A stretch of DNA of 53,467 nucleotides, taken from NCBI GenBank assembly GCA_023460395.1, contig JAEWQB010000026.1, positions 1-53,467 on the forward strand. The letters run 5' to 3'. Below the pieces are notes generated by a model. It was not told the DNA's origin, searched no databases, and saw only the letters and a program-made list of their open reading frames with translations. This document shows positions 47,016 to 53,342 of the stretch, piece by piece; the stretch's first letter is position 1, and each line of letters begins with the position of its first letter. The translations under genes were made by a program, and so were the position numbers. This DNA is from Pseudomonadota bacterium (GTDB lineage: Bacteria > Desulfobacterota > Desulfovibrionia > Desulfovibrionales > Desulfovibrionaceae).

Positions 47016-47921
47016 CTATTTCGGTACCTCGCCCTCAACATCCGTAACATACCCGCCCGCGCTCAACTTGTGTGTTACTCGGGTAATGCTCCATTCGCCA
47101 TTCACGCCGGAACGAAAGCCAGAAAGGATTAGGCGGCCCTCTGCGGCTAGCTCCGGCCTTCCGGGAAGGCTTACGGAAAGGGTGGATTTTCCTCGGCGGT
47201 ATGCTTCCAAAGAGGTTTGGGCGGCCTTTTCTGCGGCGGCCTGGTCAGGGTATACATGCCGGATACGGCGAACCGGCTCCCCTTCTCCGGCCGTGGCTTC
47301 CTTATCCTGGGCGGCGTTGGTATCGCGCCACACGGAGACAACCCGCTTATAGTCCTGTCGCCCTATCAGCTTAACAGAGTGGCTTGTGCCGCTTGTCCTG
47401 ACGATGGATACCGTGGGCATACTCTTGCCGCTTATGGTCTTTCCTTCGCCCTGGGGTACAATAATCAACTTGCCGTCGTTGGCCTTGGCAATGCCGCCAA
47501 CACTCTTTGCAACGCGGGTAAGCAGGTTCATGTTGCTTTCGTCCGCCTGGTCCAGGTGGGGCAACGTATGACTTGCCAGCGCAGGGCTTACGGCAGGGGT
47601 AAGGCCATGCTCTGCGGCGATGGATGCGGCAAGGTCGCCAAGGGTGCGGGGGGTCCATGATCGGTTATGCCACCCGGGGAAGGGCAGAATGTGCAGCCTG
47701 TCACAACGGTCCAGTAGGGCCAAATCTAGCCGTTCGAAGCATTCCCAACTTGTGCCTAGGCCATGCGCCGCCAAGGGGTACCCGTGGGTTATGGGGGAAA
47801 GGATGAGGTCGCCCTGTAAAAGCAGGCGGGTAACAATGGCGTTCACGGCGAACACCCGCGCATCCATCACGCGCCGGTTAGGGTGCGACAGGGGCGCGCC
47901 CATGTAGATCAATTCTGACAT
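47016..47921 (-). CDS. Fusion of a DUF1937 protein to the tail of phage gpD (late control)
   Basis: 301 residues in one frame. Residues 1-85 are DUF1937-like (IYMGAPLSHPNRRVMDARVF, LSPITHGYPLAAHGL, HILPFPGWHN), a nucleoside-deoxyribosyltransferase-like fold. From residue 86 (SWTPRTLGDLAASIAAEHGL, DESNMNLLTRVAKSVGG) it is the C-terminal two thirds of P2-type gpD, a tail baseplate protein. The DUF1937 end and the gpD start are missing. This is best explained by a deletion that removed all late genes and joined an early gene to the last tail gene in frame. A working chimaera is unlikely. Confidence 0.8.
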   Translation of the reverse strand: MSELIYMGAPLSHPNRRVMDARVFAVNAIVTRLLLQGDLILSPITHGYPLAAHGLGTSWECFERLDLALLDRCDRLHILPFPGWHNRSWTPRTLGDLAASIAAEHGLTPAVSPALASHTLPHLDQADESNMNLLTRVAKSVGGIAKANDGKLIIVPQGEGKTISGKSMPTVSIVRTSGTSHSVKLIGRQDYKRVVSVWRDTNAAQDKEATAGEGEPVRRIRHVYPDQAAAEKAAQTSLEAYRRGKSTLSVSLPGRPELAAEGRLILSGFRSGVNGEWSITRVTHKLSAGGYVTDVEGEVPK

Positions 47922-48091
47922 GATAATTCACCATTCCTTGCCGCAAGAACCTGTTGGGCGTATTTATCCACCTCACAAAACCAACAGTGCTGAAATCCGG
48001 CCCATTCAAGGCCAAGATCGCCTAACCCTGCACCGGAAAACAAACTACCTACAGTAAGCGTAGTTGGAGGACTTAAGTTATTGTTTGACAT
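47909..48091 (-). pseudogene. N-terminal stub of a DNA cytosine methyltransferase
   Basis: 60 residues. TVGSLFSGAGLGDLGLEWAG and CEVDKYAQQVLAAR are motifs I and II of a C5-cytosine methyltransferase. After AAR the reading runs into unrelated NGELSCQN and stops inside the next gene. The catalytic Pro-Cys motif and target domain are absent, so it is inactive. It starts inside the end of the upstream gene. Confidence 0.8.
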
Positions 48092-48476
48092 ACTGCGGGT
48101 CTTTCACGCCATACGGGCACGGCCGCCATGCGCACGGCAAGGCGTCTGAATTGTGGGCCACAATGGCGGGGCCACAGACAATGCAAGGATTAGGCGGGTA
48201 AAAACGATGCACGGGCACGCCGTGGTACATGACGGTACGAACCGTCACCGATACGGCAGCGTCTTCTTTCCAGCCCGGCATGCAGATCAAATGCACAGCG
48301 ACCAGCTTGTCCATTGCGAGTATGATTTCTTCGTGCAAGGCAAGCGGCACCAGTACGGCAGCGCCCTGCTCTTTCATGCCTACCGCGTAGGCTTGGGCGG
48401 CAAGTTCCTGTGCGGCCCGAAGCAGCGGCCATGCGGAATGGTCCGCACGGGGGTACAGAATGGCTATGGCCTTCAT
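48078..48476 (-). CDS. Phage protein, probably nucleoside deoxyribosyltransferase-like
   Basis: 132 residues. An N-terminal Rossmann-like half (AIAILYPRADHSAW) and AVHLICMPGWKEDAAVS resemble the DUF4406/DUF1937 group. A Cys-rich tail (NPCIVCGPAI, LPCAWRPCPYG) may bind zinc. GGAGGGG precedes the ATG, three bases after the stop of the upstream gene. The function in the phage is unknown. Confidence 0.55.
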   Translation of the reverse strand: MKAIAILYPRADHSAWPLLRAAQELAAQAYAVGMKEQGAAVLVPLALHEEIILAMDKLVAVHLICMPGWKEDAAVSVTVRTVMYHGVPVHRFYPPNPCIVCGPAIVAHNSDALPCAWRPCPYGVKDPQYVKQ

Positions 48477-48479
48477 CCC

Positions 48480-48935
48480 CTACCCCTCCATTCCCCGGCG
48501 GTAGGAAACAACCGTTTCGTCCACCTCGCCCTTCACCTCTTCGGCCAGGGCTTGCACCTCGCGCATGTCCGCACCTTCCTGTATGGCAGTGTGCAGCCTG
48601 GTCAAGGCGGGGTAATCGTCCAGGCATTCGGCAAGTACATTGTCCTTGTCCGGTGTGCCGGTGGCATCGGGGATACAATGCATGCCCAGGGCTTCCGCCA
48701 TATAGTTCAGCATGGCATGCGCCAGCTTCGTGCCGCCCGCTTCGTGCAGATCGTGCAGTAGGATGCGCACCCGCTGTATGTCCGGGCGCGCGGAATCGCC
48801 GTCATAGTCCGGGTTCCGCATCTGCTTGTAGAGTTGCTTGTGTCCACGCCTGAAAATGCGCTCAAGCGCGGGCATGCCCAGGCAGTCCTTTGCCTCTCGC
48901 ATCATTTCCCAGGCTTGCAGTCTGTGCTTGGTCAT
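48480..48935 (-). CDS. Putative phage regulator, CII-like
   Basis: 151 residues, helical. The start (KHRLQAWEMMREAKDCLGMP, IFRRGHKQLYKQMRNPDYDG) resembles CII-type regulators of P2-like and Mu-like phages in which a short helix-turn-helix precedes a long helix. The match is moderate. It is divergent from the gene at 49015, with 79 bases between. Confidence 0.5.
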   Translation of the reverse strand: MTKHRLQAWEMMREAKDCLGMPALERIFRRGHKQLYKQMRNPDYDGDSARPDIQRVRILLHDLHEAGGTKLAHAMLNYMAEALGMHCIPDATGTPDKDNVLAECLDDYPALTRLHTAIQEGADMREVQALAEEVKGEVDETVVSYRRGMEG

Positions 48936-48958
48936 ATATCGCCCTACTTCTATTTGTT

Positions 48959-49012
48959 CCGCCCTTCTGTTACGGAAAAGTCAGACACGCCAACCCGCAA
49001 CAGAAGGAGCGG
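48959..49012 (+). promoter_or_regulatory. Hairpin that sequesters the ribosome-binding site of the 49015 gene
   Basis: CCGCCCTTCTGTT (48959-48971) pairs with AACAGAAGGAGCGG (48999-49012): 13 pairs with one bulged A. The 3' arm is the ribosome-binding site itself, two bases before the ATG. The loop is 27 bases. Confidence 0.6.
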
Positions 49013-49014
49013 AA

Positions 49015-49257
49015 ATGAAAGGTACTGTTATCGCGGTCAATCGTGTTCGCGGCATGGTAGCCGTTCAACTTGAAGACGGTGACCACATCGTTTTCGACAG
49101 TCTCGGTGGCGACTTTTCCAAGGGCGATATTATTTCGCACATCAAAGACGAACACGGAGACCAGGAAGTCATGAACGTTAGCCAAGGCGCACGAGAAACC
49201 ATCTACGTTGAAGCCCTAAACGCCACCATCGCAAGCGCCTTAACCCTCATCCGCTAA
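49015..49257 (+). CDS. Small OB-like phage protein, unknown
   Basis: 80 residues. Alternating strands (KGTVIAVNRVRGMVAVQLED, HIVFDSLGGDFSKGDIIS) suggest a small barrel; the C-terminus is helical. AAGGAG lies five bases before the ATG and is held in a hairpin. I do not recognise a family. The end overlaps the convergent gene by 18 bases. Confidence 0.65.
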   Translation: MKGTVIAVNRVRGMVAVQLEDGDHIVFDSLGGDFSKGDIISHIKDEHGDQEVMNVSQGARETIYVEALNATIASALTLIR

Positions 49258-49587
49258 CACCGTCTCCAACATCCGCAGGGCGTCAGCATACGCCTTGCGG
49301 GTGTATTGATGCATTTTCACCCCACCCTTGCGGCACAGCATTTCGTTAACGCGCATCCCGCGTTCCGCGAGTAGAATTTTCCGCTTAAGCATCACCCGCA
49401 TAGCGATAAGCCTTTCTTCCCGAGAGCCTTCAATCACAGGCCAGGCAGGTTGAATCCGCCAATGCGCCATATTGGAAAAATCCTCACCGGAATTGCGCAA
49501 GGTCCATTCCAGCAACTTACGCCGTGCGCGGCATATCGCTTCCTGTTTGCGCTCATCCCTATCCAACCCGCTAGAATTCAGACACAT
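49240..49587 (-). CDS. Hypothetical phage protein
   Basis: 115 residues, strongly basic and helical (DERKQEAICRARRKLLEW, MRVMLKRKILLAERGMRV). GGGGG stands upstream of the ATG. Codon use and position in the early minus-strand run support a real gene, but I recognise no domain. Confidence 0.5.
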   Translation of the reverse strand: MCLNSSGLDRDERKQEAICRARRKLLEWTLRNSGEDFSNMAHWRIQPAWPVIEGSREERLIAMRVMLKRKILLAERGMRVNEMLCRKGGVKMHQYTRKAYADALRMLETVLADEG

Positions 49588-49672
49588 CGCCTACCCCCTA
49601 CGCAGGGAAACCCCTGCTTAAATTCGTCTCGTGAAATAGTTGCCATTAGAGCAAACTAGGTACTGGTCACAA

Positions 49673-49888
49673 TCAGGCCGCGTTGGCAGCCCCCATCCTG
49701 TAAAGGTCTGGGCGCAGGTCACAAAGCGGAATCCCTAAATGAATGTGGTACCGCAAGGCAGCTTCACCGCTTATCGTGCGTTCCCCTTTACAGTGGCGAA
49801 GCACAGTATCGCGGCGAAGTTCACACAGGCGACCTATAGATGCATACGTTTGCTTGTTCTGCTTTCGGTATTGCTCAAGTGCGTTCAT
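49673..49888 (-). CDS. Cro-like repressor
   Basis: About 71 residues with a helix-turn-helix (SIGRLCELRRDTVLRHCKGE, ISGEAALRYHIHLGIPLCDL). It is divergent from the cI-like gene, as in lambdoid and P2-like switches. The promoter TTGACC (49927-49922) with CATCAT (49900-49895) would start transcription at the ATG at 49888, giving a leaderless message. An ATG at 49897 is the alternative. Confidence 0.72.
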   Translation of the reverse strand: MNALEQYRKQNKQTYASIGRLCELRRDTVLRHCKGERTISGEAALRYHIHLGIPLCDLRPDLYRMGAANAA

Positions 49889-49894
49889 GTCCGT

Positions 49895-49927
49895 CATGAT
49901 GCCACATGTCAACAAAAGAGGTCAATT
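49895..49927 (-). promoter_or_regulatory. cro promoter with repressor operator
   Basis: The 18-base imperfect dyad TGATGCCACATGTCAACA (49897-49914) lies between the -35 and -10. It matches TGTTGGCATATGACAACA at 52877-52894 in 14 of 18 positions. Confidence 0.65.
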
Positions 49928-49932
49928 GAAAG

Positions 49933-50526
49933 ATGGCACAAGGCAACAAAGAATCACATACACATAGAAGAATGGGTGCTTACGATAAAGAAAACGCTCA
50001 GGCGTGGTCCGTTATTATGGACAAGGTTCGGACACTTCGTGACCGTGGCGAGACTTTGCACGCTATCGGCAAACGGCTTGGCGTTGGCCGTGATACCGTT
50101 TCACGATGGGTTAGCGAGGAACGCGGCGGCGAACGAACCACATTCGGGGCCATGATCCGCTACACCAAAGCCTTACGGATACCCTTTGAAGACCTCTTGT
50201 CTGGTTCACTCAGCGTTGAGGCCAACAAAGAACCGGAATGGCAATCAACCATCTTCGACGATGAATTACGCAACTATTTAAATGGATTCATCAAAATACA
50301 GCGCAAACAAGCTGAATCTGTTGCCAAAAAAGCAGCGCAAGACAATCACGCAACCCAAAAACGCATACTCGACTTCTTAGAAAATAAAGGCCCCTTATGG
50401 GCCAGCGATGTACCGATGATTGCCGTTGCATTGAACCAGCAGCCGGAAGAACTAATCAAAACCGTTACGGAGATGGTGGAAGCCGCACGGGCAGAACAAC
50501 CCGTTCAGCAAACCCTTGCAGGATAG
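49933..50526 (+). CDS. CI-like repressor without a peptidase domain
   Basis: 197 residues. Helix-turn-helix at about 35-65 (LHAIGKRLGVGRDTVSRWVS), then a helical region (GFIKIQRKQAESVAKKAAQD, RILDFLENKGPLWASDVPMI). It lacks the LexA-type self-cleavage domain, so release from repression must work another way, for example by an antirepressor. AGAGG lies 11 bases before the ATG. It is divergent from cro and probably binds the dyads at 49897 and 52877. Confidence 0.75.
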   Translation: MAQGNKESHTHRRMGAYDKENAQAWSVIMDKVRTLRDRGETLHAIGKRLGVGRDTVSRWVSEERGGERTTFGAMIRYTKALRIPFEDLLSGSLSVEANKEPEWQSTIFDDELRNYLNGFIKIQRKQAESVAKKAAQDNHATQKRILDFLENKGPLWASDVPMIAVALNQQPEELIKTVTEMVEAARAEQPVQQTLAG

Positions 50527-50725
50527 CCCTGTATTCTGTTGGGGGGAATGCTCACGTATCTAGCAACAGGCAACCATATAATCAAGACGTTCACTGGTAT
50601 TTGAAGCCTGTGCCATCTCCTGTAACAAAACGGCATCGCGTGCGACACAATGATGTAAGAAACTAGCTCCATACGTAACGTGGGGCAGCTAGAGCACTAT
50701 AGCGAGAGCACAGGAGAACGCTTAC
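50527..50725 (+). other. Spacer between the cI-like and nuclease genes, with a hairpin
   Basis: About 200 bases without a gene. CTAGCTCCA (50663-50671) pairs with TGG-ggc-AGCTAG (50681-50692) to make an imperfect stem before the nuclease gene. Confidence 0.35.
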
Positions 50726-51808
50726 ATGGATTTCTCAGAACGCATTCATGACTTAGGTGCCCGCATTGCGGACCTTCGGGCGCATGTTACAGGGGAAGAG
50801 GCATGCAAAAACAGCTTTGTACTCCCATTTCTCAACCTGTTGGGCTATGACACCTTTGACCCACGCGTGGTCAACCCGGAATTTACGGCAGACGTAGGCA
50901 CCAAGAAAGGGGAACGGGTGGACTATGCCATAATACGCGATGGCGAACCCATCATGCTCATTGAATGCAAGCCGTGCGGCACCCCGCTTAACGGCGACAA
51001 AGCCAACCAGTTGCACCGCTATTTTCACGCCACAAACGCCCGCATTGCCATATTGACCGACGGCATAACCTACAAGTTCTTTTCCGACCTGGATAAGCCG
51101 AACATCATGGACGACAGACCCTTCATGATCTTTGACTTTAACCAGATAGAAGAAGCCCTTATCCCGCAGTTAAAAAAGCTGGCCTGTGACCGCTTTGACA
51201 TCAATACTGCGCTGGACGCCGCCGAAGACCTGAAATACACCCGCCAGATCAAGCAACACCTGGCCGCAGAACTCGCCGCCCCTTCCGATGAGTTTGTGAA
51301 GTATTTTGCATCCAAGGTGTATTCAGGGCAGATGCGCGCCACCATCATAGACCAATTCCGTCCGCGCCTGATCCAGGCAGCAGAGCACCATCTGAACGAC
51401 GTGCTTAACGAGCGCCTTCGCGGGGCCATGAAGCCCAACGATTATACAAGCCAGCCCGAAGACGGCGCACCCAAGCCCGAACAGCAGGCTGAAGAATCCA
51501 CGCAGTCACAGGGCATCACAACCACACAGGAAGAAGTGGAAGCTTATCTTATAGTCAAATCCATCCTTCGCACTGTTGTGGCCCCCACCCGCATTGCCAT
51601 GCGCGACCGTCAATCATACTGCGGCATCCTTCTGGACGACAACAACCGCAAGCCCCTTTGCCGCCTTCACTTCGACAGACGGCAGAAACAATTCGGCATT
51701 TTTGACGCCGACAAGAACGAAACCCGCAACGACATTAACGCGCTGGACGATATATACAGCTACAGCGACGTTCTTGTCGAAACCGTGAGATGGTACGATT
51801 CAGAATAG
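50726..51808 (+). CDS. Nuclease-fold protein with an HsdR N-terminal-like domain
   Basis: 360 residues. Residues 25-140 are a type I restriction HsdR_N-like domain with the PD-(D/E)xK triad (VDYAIIRDGEP, MLIECKP). The C-terminal part (EEVEAYLIVKSILRTV, CGILLDDNNRKPL) matches the tail often found on such single-chain phage and prophage proteins. There is no ATPase motor, so it is not a full restriction enzyme. It may be a defence or DNA-processing nuclease. AGGAG lies nine bases before the ATG. Confidence 0.75.
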   Translation: MDFSERIHDLGARIADLRAHVTGEEACKNSFVLPFLNLLGYDTFDPRVVNPEFTADVGTKKGERVDYAIIRDGEPIMLIECKPCGTPLNGDKANQLHRYFHATNARIAILTDGITYKFFSDLDKPNIMDDRPFMIFDFNQIEEALIPQLKKLACDRFDINTALDAAEDLKYTRQIKQHLAAELAAPSDEFVKYFASKVYSGQMRATIIDQFRPRLIQAAEHHLNDVLNERLRGAMKPNDYTSQPEDGAPKPEQQAEESTQSQGITTTQEEVEAYLIVKSILRTVVAPTRIAMRDRQSYCGILLDDNNRKPLCRLHFDRRQKQFGIFDADKNETRNDINALDDIYSYSDVLVETVRWYDSE

Positions 51809-51810
51809 CA

Positions 51811-51900
51811 CTACGAGGGCGGGGCAGCCCCTGAGCAGTTAGGAAAAAACCTCTAACCAAATAAGCAGGGACTAGCCACCTTGTGGGTAGGGCTGTGCAG
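51811..51900 (+). ncRNA. Possible C4-like antisense RNA before dinD
   Basis: Three small hairpins follow one another: GGGGCAGCCCC (51821-51831), GTTAG/CTAAC (51838-51842 with 51853-51857), and AGCCACC/GGT-ag-GGCT (51874-51880 with 51886-51894). In P1-like phages a C4 RNA of this size lies before the antirepressor gene and blocks its translation. Base-pairing to the dinD start is weak by eye, so the call is tentative. Confidence 0.35.
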
Positions 51901-51938
51901 ATGATGCAGGAAGTGCAAAGTACCAAAGGGGGCCACTT

Positions 51939-52784
51939 GTGACACTGAATAAGATTGAAGATACTCAGCACAACACATTCGAGAGCATCAAGCAAGCCGA
52001 CGAGAACGGTAACGAATTTTGGCTTGCGAGAGATTTAGCTCCGGTTCTGGAATACCAGCAATGGAGGAACTTCCTTGTTGTCATAGAGAAAGCAAGGCTC
52101 TCTTGCGAAAAGTCCGGGCAAATATCGGATGACCATTTTGCTGAGGTCAGCAAAATGGTTGGGATCGGTTCTAACACCCAAAGAACAATCTCAGACGTTC
52201 GTCTCTCCCGCTACGCCTGCTATCTCATAGTTCAAAACGCAGACCCCTCAAAGCCCGTCATCGCAAACGGACAAGCATATTTTGCGATCCAGACTAGAAG
52301 GCAAGAGCTTGATGATGAATCGGCTTTTGCGGGCCTGTCAGAAGATGAGCGACGCCTGATGCTGCGCCGCGAGATGACCGAACACAACAAGGCCCTCACC
52401 GCCGCCGCAAAGGAAGCTGGCGTTGAAACCAGCTTGGATTATGCAATATTTCAAGACCACGGGTACAAGGGACTCTATGGCGGGATGGGGGCAAAGGATA
52501 TTCACCGTCACAAAGGGCTAAAAAAAAGCCATCAAATACTGGACCATATGGGTAGCACAGAGTTGGCAGCAAACCTCTTCCGTGCCACACAGACAGAAGA
52601 AAAGCTCCGCAGGGACAATATTCAAGGTAAAAAAGAGGCAAACCAAACCCATTATGAAGTCGGCGCAAAGGTCCGCCAGACGATTCAAGAACTTGGTGGA
52701 ACCATGCCAGAGCACCTACCCACCCCAGAAAAAAGCATCAAACAACTGGAACGAGAAAAGAAAAAGGTGGGATTGAAAGAATAG
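51939..52784 (+). CDS. dinD: DinD-like (DNA damage-inducible protein D)
   Basis: 281 residues with the DinD pattern: a BRO-N-like start (FWLARDLAPVLEYQQWRNFL), ARYACYLIVQNADPSKPVIA-type core (here SRYACYLIVQNADPSKPVIA), YFAIQTRRQEL, and HKGLKKSHQILDHMGSTELA. In E. coli DinD disturbs RecA activity; here it could serve as an SOS-linked antirepressor. The start is GTG with GGGGG upstream. A terminator follows. Confidence 0.85.
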   Translation: MTLNKIEDTQHNTFESIKQADENGNEFWLARDLAPVLEYQQWRNFLVVIEKARLSCEKSGQISDDHFAEVSKMVGIGSNTQRTISDVRLSRYACYLIVQNADPSKPVIANGQAYFAIQTRRQELDDESAFAGLSEDERRLMLRREMTEHNKALTAAAKEAGVETSLDYAIFQDHGYKGLYGGMGAKDIHRHKGLKKSHQILDHMGSTELAANLFRATQTEEKLRRDNIQGKKEANQTHYEVGAKVRQTIQELGGTMPEHLPTPEKSIKQLEREKKKVGLKE

Positions 52785-52806
52785 TCCCCACACTCTCCAT
52801 GAAACA

Positions 52807-52834
52807 GCGCCCCGCTTCGGCGGGGCTTTTTCTT
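52807..52834 (+). terminator. Terminator of dinD
   Basis: AGCGCCCCGC-TTCG-GCGGGGC followed by TTTTTCTTTT. Confidence 0.9.
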
Positions 52835-52866
52835 TTGCCTTTTTGTTGCCTTACGTCACCGCGCAC

Positions 52867-52895
52867 TTGACTCAACTGTTGGCATATGACAACAT
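52867..52895 (+). promoter_or_regulatory. Promoter with phage-repressor operator
   Basis: TTGACT (52867-52872), 17 bases, CAACAT (52890-52895). The dyad TGTTGGCATATGACAACA (52877-52894, 16 of 18 symmetric) lies between, in the same place relative to the -10 as in the cro promoter. Confidence 0.65.
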
Positions 52896-53064
52896 ACCTT
52901 CAACACGAACGACAAACCCGCCGAACACGTTCCATGGAACAGAGTAGGCACCAGGGCGCGCCGGGAGTGTTCCCCGCCGGGCGGCAGGGAGGCACCGAAC
53001 GGAAACTAGTAGGACCGCCGCGAACGAGGCCCATTAAGGCGGGAGGGATTGAAAAACAAACCAC
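52896..53064 (+). other. Untranslated leader of the structured RNA unit
   Basis: About 170 GC-rich bases. A perfect palindrome, GTTCCATGGAAC, lies at 52929-52940. An open frame runs through it into the peptide gene, but it has no ribosome-binding site and unlikely composition. I see no gene. Confidence 0.4.
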
Positions 53065-53171
53065 GTATCCCGATTTGCGGGCTTGCCGGGGTGGTCCCGG
53101 TAAGCACACCGAAAAGGCAGGGTTGTCCGGTAAATCGTGGCGCCGGACAGCCCTACCGCAAGTCGGGATAC
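53065..53171 (+). ncRNA. Three-way-junction structured RNA, not recognised
   Basis: Outer stem GTATCCCGATTTGCGG (53065-53080) with CCGCAAGTCGGGATAC (53156-53171). Hairpin 1: GCTTGCCGGG (53081-53090) with CCCGGTAAGC (53096-53105). Hairpin 2: AGGGTTGTCCGG (53119-53130) with CCGGACAGCCCT (53143-53154). Each helix has one non-Watson-Crick position, and all three are G-U pairs in plus-strand RNA but A-C clashes in the other strand. This points to a plus-strand RNA. I cannot match it to a known riboswitch. Confidence 0.75.
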
Positions 53172-53191
53172 AACCCGCAGGAGGAAAGACC

Positions 53192-53326
53192 ATGCAGCAC
53201 CCCGTCAAATCCCCCCTTCTACACGCCGCGCTAGAATGCCTCCTGCAATATGTCTATGGCCTCGGGGCTATCCTAGTCTTTATCACCCTCTCGGGCATCG
53301 CCCAGGTATGGGTGGCACACCTGTAA
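53192..53326 (+). CDS. Small membrane peptide downstream of the structured RNA
   Basis: 44 residues: a short polar start, then a hydrophobic span (YGLGAILVFITLSGIAQVWV). GGAGG lies about eight bases before the ATG and 20 bases separate it from the RNA. Size and span resemble type I toxins or phage-encoded membrane peptides; the function is unknown. An IS element begins 16 bases after its stop. Confidence 0.65.
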   Translation: MQHPVKSPLLHAALECLLQYVYGLGAILVFITLSGIAQVWVAHL

Positions 53327-53342
53327 CCATTCGGAGGATCAC

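Noticed and set aside
52886..53191. A longer reading of the membrane peptide, in frame through the structured RNA
   Set aside because: The upstream part has no ribosome-binding site and an Arg/Gly/Pro-rich random composition, while a good site stands before 53192.
52896..53340. A retron (structured msr/msd RNA plus reverse transcriptase)
   Set aside because: No reverse transcriptase is encoded in the window and the RNA lacks the usual a1/a2 flanking arrangement next to such a gene.
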